A stretch of DNA of 64,000 nt from Palsa-1439 sp050015495 (GTDB lineage: Bacteria; Verrucomicrobiota; Verrucomicrobiia; Palsa-1439): contig JBEKBH010000022.1 in the NCBI GenBank assembly GCA_050015495.1, forward strand, positions 1-64,000. Direction: 5' to 3'. Within the stretch, counting starts at the first letter, position 1, and every line of letters begins with the position of its first letter. Below are positions 61,900 through 64,000 of the stretch, piece by piece. The position numbers and the translations under genes were made by a program. Below the pieces are notes generated by a model that did no database searches, was not told the DNA's origin, and worked only from the letters and a program-made list of their open reading frames with translations.

Positions 61900-62754
61900 T
61901 CAGTCCTCCTTTGGTTTCGCGACCACTTCGTTCGCGCTGCCTCGCCGGTATCCTTGCAGGTCCAGCGTGACGTACGCATAACCGATCTGTTTCAGGGCGC
62001 GGGTCACGGACTCGCGCACCTCCCCGTCCAGAAATCGCGCCAACTCCTCCGCCCCCACCTCGATCCGCGCCATGTAACGTTTCGGATTTCGAGTTTCGAG
62101 CTTCGAGTTTCCCATTTCGTGGTGGCGAACGCGTACTTCATAAAACCCCGCATCCCGCAAAACGTTCTCCGCCGCCTCGATCATGCGCAGCGCCTCGTCC
62201 GTCACCGGCTCCCCATACGGGATCCGCGACGACAAACAGGCCATCTGCGGTTTGCTCGCCGTCGGCAACCCCAATTCCGCCGACAACTCCCGAATCTCCC
62301 GCTTCGTCACCCCCACTTCCTTCAATGGCGCGCGCACCTGATATTCCGTGGCCGCCACGGCGCCAGGCCGAAAATCGCCCGCATCGCTCGCGTTCTCACC
62401 GTAGACAATCGTCTGCCAGCGCTCCGCCCGCGCCGTCTCCGACAATTTTTCAAACAACTCGCTCTTGCAAAAATAGCAGCGGTTCGAGGGATTGCTGGTG
62501 TAATTCGCGTCGGCCATCTCGTTGGTCTTGATCACGCGCACGGGAAACCCGAACTGCTTCCCGATATCGAGCGCCTCATCCAGCTCGCGCCGGGGCAGGC
62601 TCGGCGAATCCGCAATCACGGCCAGCGCGTCGCCGCCCAGCGCGTCATGCGCCACTTTCGCCAGCAATACGCTATCCACCCCGCCCGAGTACGCCACCAG
62701 CGTGCGTCCGCACGAGCGCAACACGACTTTGAGTTGATCCAGCTTCGAGGCCAC
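61900..62754 (-). CDS. larE: LarE-like ATP-dependent sulfur transferase
   Basis: About 284 residues. PP-loop 'LVAYSGGVDSVLLAKVA', 'NPSNRCYFCKSELF' and 'KPQMACLSSRIPYGEPV' (sacrificial Cys) are the LarE signatures. LarE makes a nickel-pincer cofactor of lactate racemase; larB and larC are not here. A 12-13-residue insertion, 'MGNSKLETRNPKRY', encoded by a CTCGAA-type repeat (62082-62117), interrupts the usual 'RVRHH..ARIEV'. I used GTG 62754; a TTG at 62790 is the longer option. Confidence 0.87.
   Translation of the reverse strand: MASKLDQLKVVLRSCGRTLVAYSGGVDSVLLAKVAHDALGGDALAVIADSPSLPRRELDEALDIGKQFGFPVRVIKTNEMADANYTSNPSNRCYFCKSELFEKLSETARAERWQTIVYGENASDAGDFRPGAVAATEYQVRAPLKEVGVTKREIRELSAELGLPTASKPQMACLSSRIPYGEPVTDEALRMIEAAENVLRDAGFYEVRVRHHEMGNSKLETRNPKRYMARIEVGAEELARFLDGEVRESVTRALKQIGYAYVTLDLQGYRRGSANEVVAKPKED
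62082..62117. repeat. In-frame CTCGAA-type repeat inside larE
   Basis: Reverse strand reads GAAACTCGAAGCTCGAAACTCGAAAT-type units, encoding 'SKLETRNPK'. It fills a place where other LarE proteins have a short loop. Confidence 0.65.
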
Positions 62755-62825
62755 AACTAGAATATTATCCCCGAACCTCCGGGGTGTCAAAGCGCAAGCC
62801 GAATGGGTAGTGGCTTGATTTGAAA

Positions 62826-63176
62826 CTAGTGCCCACCGGACTGGTTTTCGATACGAGCGGACGCGGTGTTCCGAATCTCATAAATGCTTGCCGAAACAAT
62901 CCAATGTGAAACCACAAGCACAACTGCCAAGACGATGGCCAATCTTCTACGGGATGGAAGCAGAACCGTCGCAGTGAGGATTACAAACACGAGCAAGACT
63001 TTCGATAAGACATAGGCACAAAGGTCATTCAACTCAAAGCTGCCAACGGGCGTGGTGTTGTGTGACAGATGAGCAAACGCAAACCAGATGTAGAGGTGAA
63101 AAGGCAAGGTTGCCACTGCGATGGGGAGGTTGCGTTTCACCGCTTGCGGTATATCACTTCTGTGCTTTGCTGACAA
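62826..63176 (-). CDS. Hypothetical membrane protein
   Basis: 116 residues with three likely membrane helices ('LPIAVATLPFHLYIWFAFAHL', 'YVLSKVLLVFVILTATVLL' and 'LAIVLAVVLVVSHWIVSASIY'). No family recognised. Codon use is less GC-rich than around it. No start better than ATG 63176. Confidence 0.6.
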   Translation of the reverse strand: MSAKHRSDIPQAVKRNLPIAVATLPFHLYIWFAFAHLSHNTTPVGSFELNDLCAYVLSKVLLVFVILTATVLLPSRRRLAIVLAVVLVVSHWIVSASIYEIRNTASARIENQSGGH

Positions 63177-63271
63177 TGGCGGCCCGCACAGCCGTCTGCG
63201 GCGAATCGACAGGCAGGAAGCTCCAAGACCGTGACGTAGCGCGGCTCGTTGCCCTCTAGGATCCGCCTGCT

Positions 63272-63820
63272 CTACCGATACGTCTTGTCATCCACCTTGC
63301 TCAAATCGATCCCGTCCTTCAACACGCCGACCGTCACCACGGCGAACGTGAACACTTCGGTGCCGTGTTCCAGATGTCCCCCGAACGCCTTGTCGGGATT
63401 GGCAAACGTCACATGCGCGTGGACCCGACCATCAATGATATATCCATTCATGCTCACGAGGTCGGCCGGCGCCGTCGGGTTCTTCACGAACACGTCCTTC
63501 GACGGGAATGTCCGGTTGCTGACCGAATGAACGTGATAACCGCGCACCGAACCGATCGCGGACAGGATGACGGCGTTCCGGATCTTTTGCTGCTTCGCAA
63601 TGTTTTCCAGCCCCGTCAACAGATCCGTCTGGTACTTGAGCCGCAAAATCAGCACGTGATCGAATTGACCACTGATCGCATACACATCCGGGACCGCATC
63701 GCTGTTCGGCTTGGAATCATCCGCGGGCGTGGTCACCCGGGTCACTTCCGTGCGGGTTTCCTGGGCGACCGCCACACCGGCCGCTGCCATCACTGTGAGA
63801 ACCAATATTAGCTTCTTCAT
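63272..63820 (-). CDS. Exported PPC/DUF296-domain protein
   Basis: 182 residues. Signal peptide 'KKLILVLTVMAAAGVAVAQ'. The PPC domain reads 'HVLILRLKYQTDLLTGLENIAKQQKIRNAVILSAIGSVRGYHVHSV', then 'GYIIDGRVHAHVTFANPDKAFGGHLEHGTEVFTFAVVTVGV', including the conserved His set (GRxHAHV, GGHL). PPC domains in plants and bacteria usually act inside cells; a secreted one is unusual. Its start overlaps the upstream symporter stop by ATGA. Confidence 0.85.
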   Translation of the reverse strand: MKKLILVLTVMAAAGVAVAQETRTEVTRVTTPADDSKPNSDAVPDVYAISGQFDHVLILRLKYQTDLLTGLENIAKQQKIRNAVILSAIGSVRGYHVHSVSNRTFPSKDVFVKNPTAPADLVSMNGYIIDGRVHAHVTFANPDKAFGGHLEHGTEVFTFAVVTVGVLKDGIDLSKVDDKTYR

Positions 63821-64000
63821 TTCAATTCCTCCTGTCCATTAAGAACTTTCTCTGCCTGCTTCTCATCGAACGCATTTTCCCAGCGCGCCACCACAACTGT
63901 TGCCACCCCGTTGCCGATGAGGTTCGTCACCGCGCGCGCCTGATTGACGAATCGATCCACCCCGAGCAGCAACGCCATGCCCGCCACGGGAATCTTGTCC
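63817..64000 (-). CDS. Dicarboxylate/amino-acid:cation symporter, C-terminal part (5' end outside window)
   Basis: Only the last 60 residues lie in the window: 'DKIPVAGMALLLGVDRFVNQARAVTNLIGNGVATVVVARWE'. This is the last membrane region and tail of DAACS (GltP/DctA) proteins, where 'VDRF.....A.TNLIGN..AT.VVA.WE' is diagnostic. The family moves glutamate or C4-dicarboxylates with H+ or Na+. It is coupled to the PPC-domain gene by an ATGA overlap. Confidence 0.92.
   Translation of the reverse strand, partial: DKIPVAGMALLLGVDRFVNQARAVTNLIGNGVATVVVARWENAFDEKQAEKVLNGQEELK

Noticed and set aside
62755..62825. Thiamine (TPP) riboswitch before larE-thi operon
   Set aside because: The upstream sequence lacks the conserved CTGAGA and ACCTGA motifs.

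Overview
The window is a GC-rich bacterial chromosome segment with densely packed operons. Gene content suggests the PVC superphylum, most likely Verrucomicrobiota. This is an inference from the protein style: a tyrosine recombinase with Asn at both usual His positions, an MglA/roadblock pilus-polarity module, many GTAG-hairpin dispersed repeats, and a DUF6515/DUF2092 exported pair. No rRNA or other decisive taxonomic marker is present.

Layout. (1) 1-2049: the end of a DUF4143 ATPase, a tyrosine integrase and tRNA-Gln, probably the edge of an integrated element. (2) 2095-8639: a type IV pilus and polarity operon: a TPR/MshEN protein, a PilB ATPase, a large HHH/roadblock scaffold, an MglA-like GTPase and a roadblock protein, with a sigma-54-like site ahead of the scaffold gene. 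(3) 9049-11412: three Tad-type pseudopilin genes, one with a von Willebrand A (vWA) domain. (4) 11743-24954: housekeeping genes (trmB, Na/Pi transporter, tRNA-Phe, TPR lipoprotein, trpE, hisI-hisF, PPK2, two CNNM/CorC proteins). A repeat-filled intergenic stretch lies at 16461-17322. A REP-associated tyrosine transposase (RAYT) at 21303-21764 has GTAG hairpins on both sides. (5) 25018-30192: an accessory island with three paralogous Cys-rich mini-proteins, a palindromic repeat family, zinc-ribbon proteins, a possible structured RNA, and a 493-residue protein with a degenerate nuclease-like motif. (6) 30376-36011: a parvulin isomerase, an exported DUF2092/DUF6515 pair, and a radical SAM/B12 protein with an extra C-terminal domain. 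(7) 36051-50726: a long reverse-strand glycan locus with two near-identical TMTC-like TPR membrane proteins, DPM/ALG5-type glycosyltransferases, two GT39-like proteins, an epimerase, and gmhA-hddA-hddC heptose genes led by rdgB. A broken galE lies inside it. (8) 50876-53175: an MFS transporter and a second vWA protein. (9) 53304-57902: fabD-fabG-acpP-fabF and cysK. (10) 58541-64000: a hypothetical gene, a larE-lipoprotein-thiG-thiH-thiS operon, a membrane protein, an exported PPC-domain protein, and the end of a dicarboxylate/glutamate symporter gene.

How the genes work together. The pilus ATPase, GTPase and roadblock proteins form a plausible switch controlling where pili extend. The glycan locus can make GDP- or ADP-heptose-type and polyprenyl-phosphate-linked sugars and transfer them across the membrane. 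The fab cluster supplies acyl chains. The larE/thi operon gathers sulfur-handling enzymes. Repeats of several families sit in intergenic DNA, and two repeat-like segments have entered coding sequence in frame (thiH and larE).
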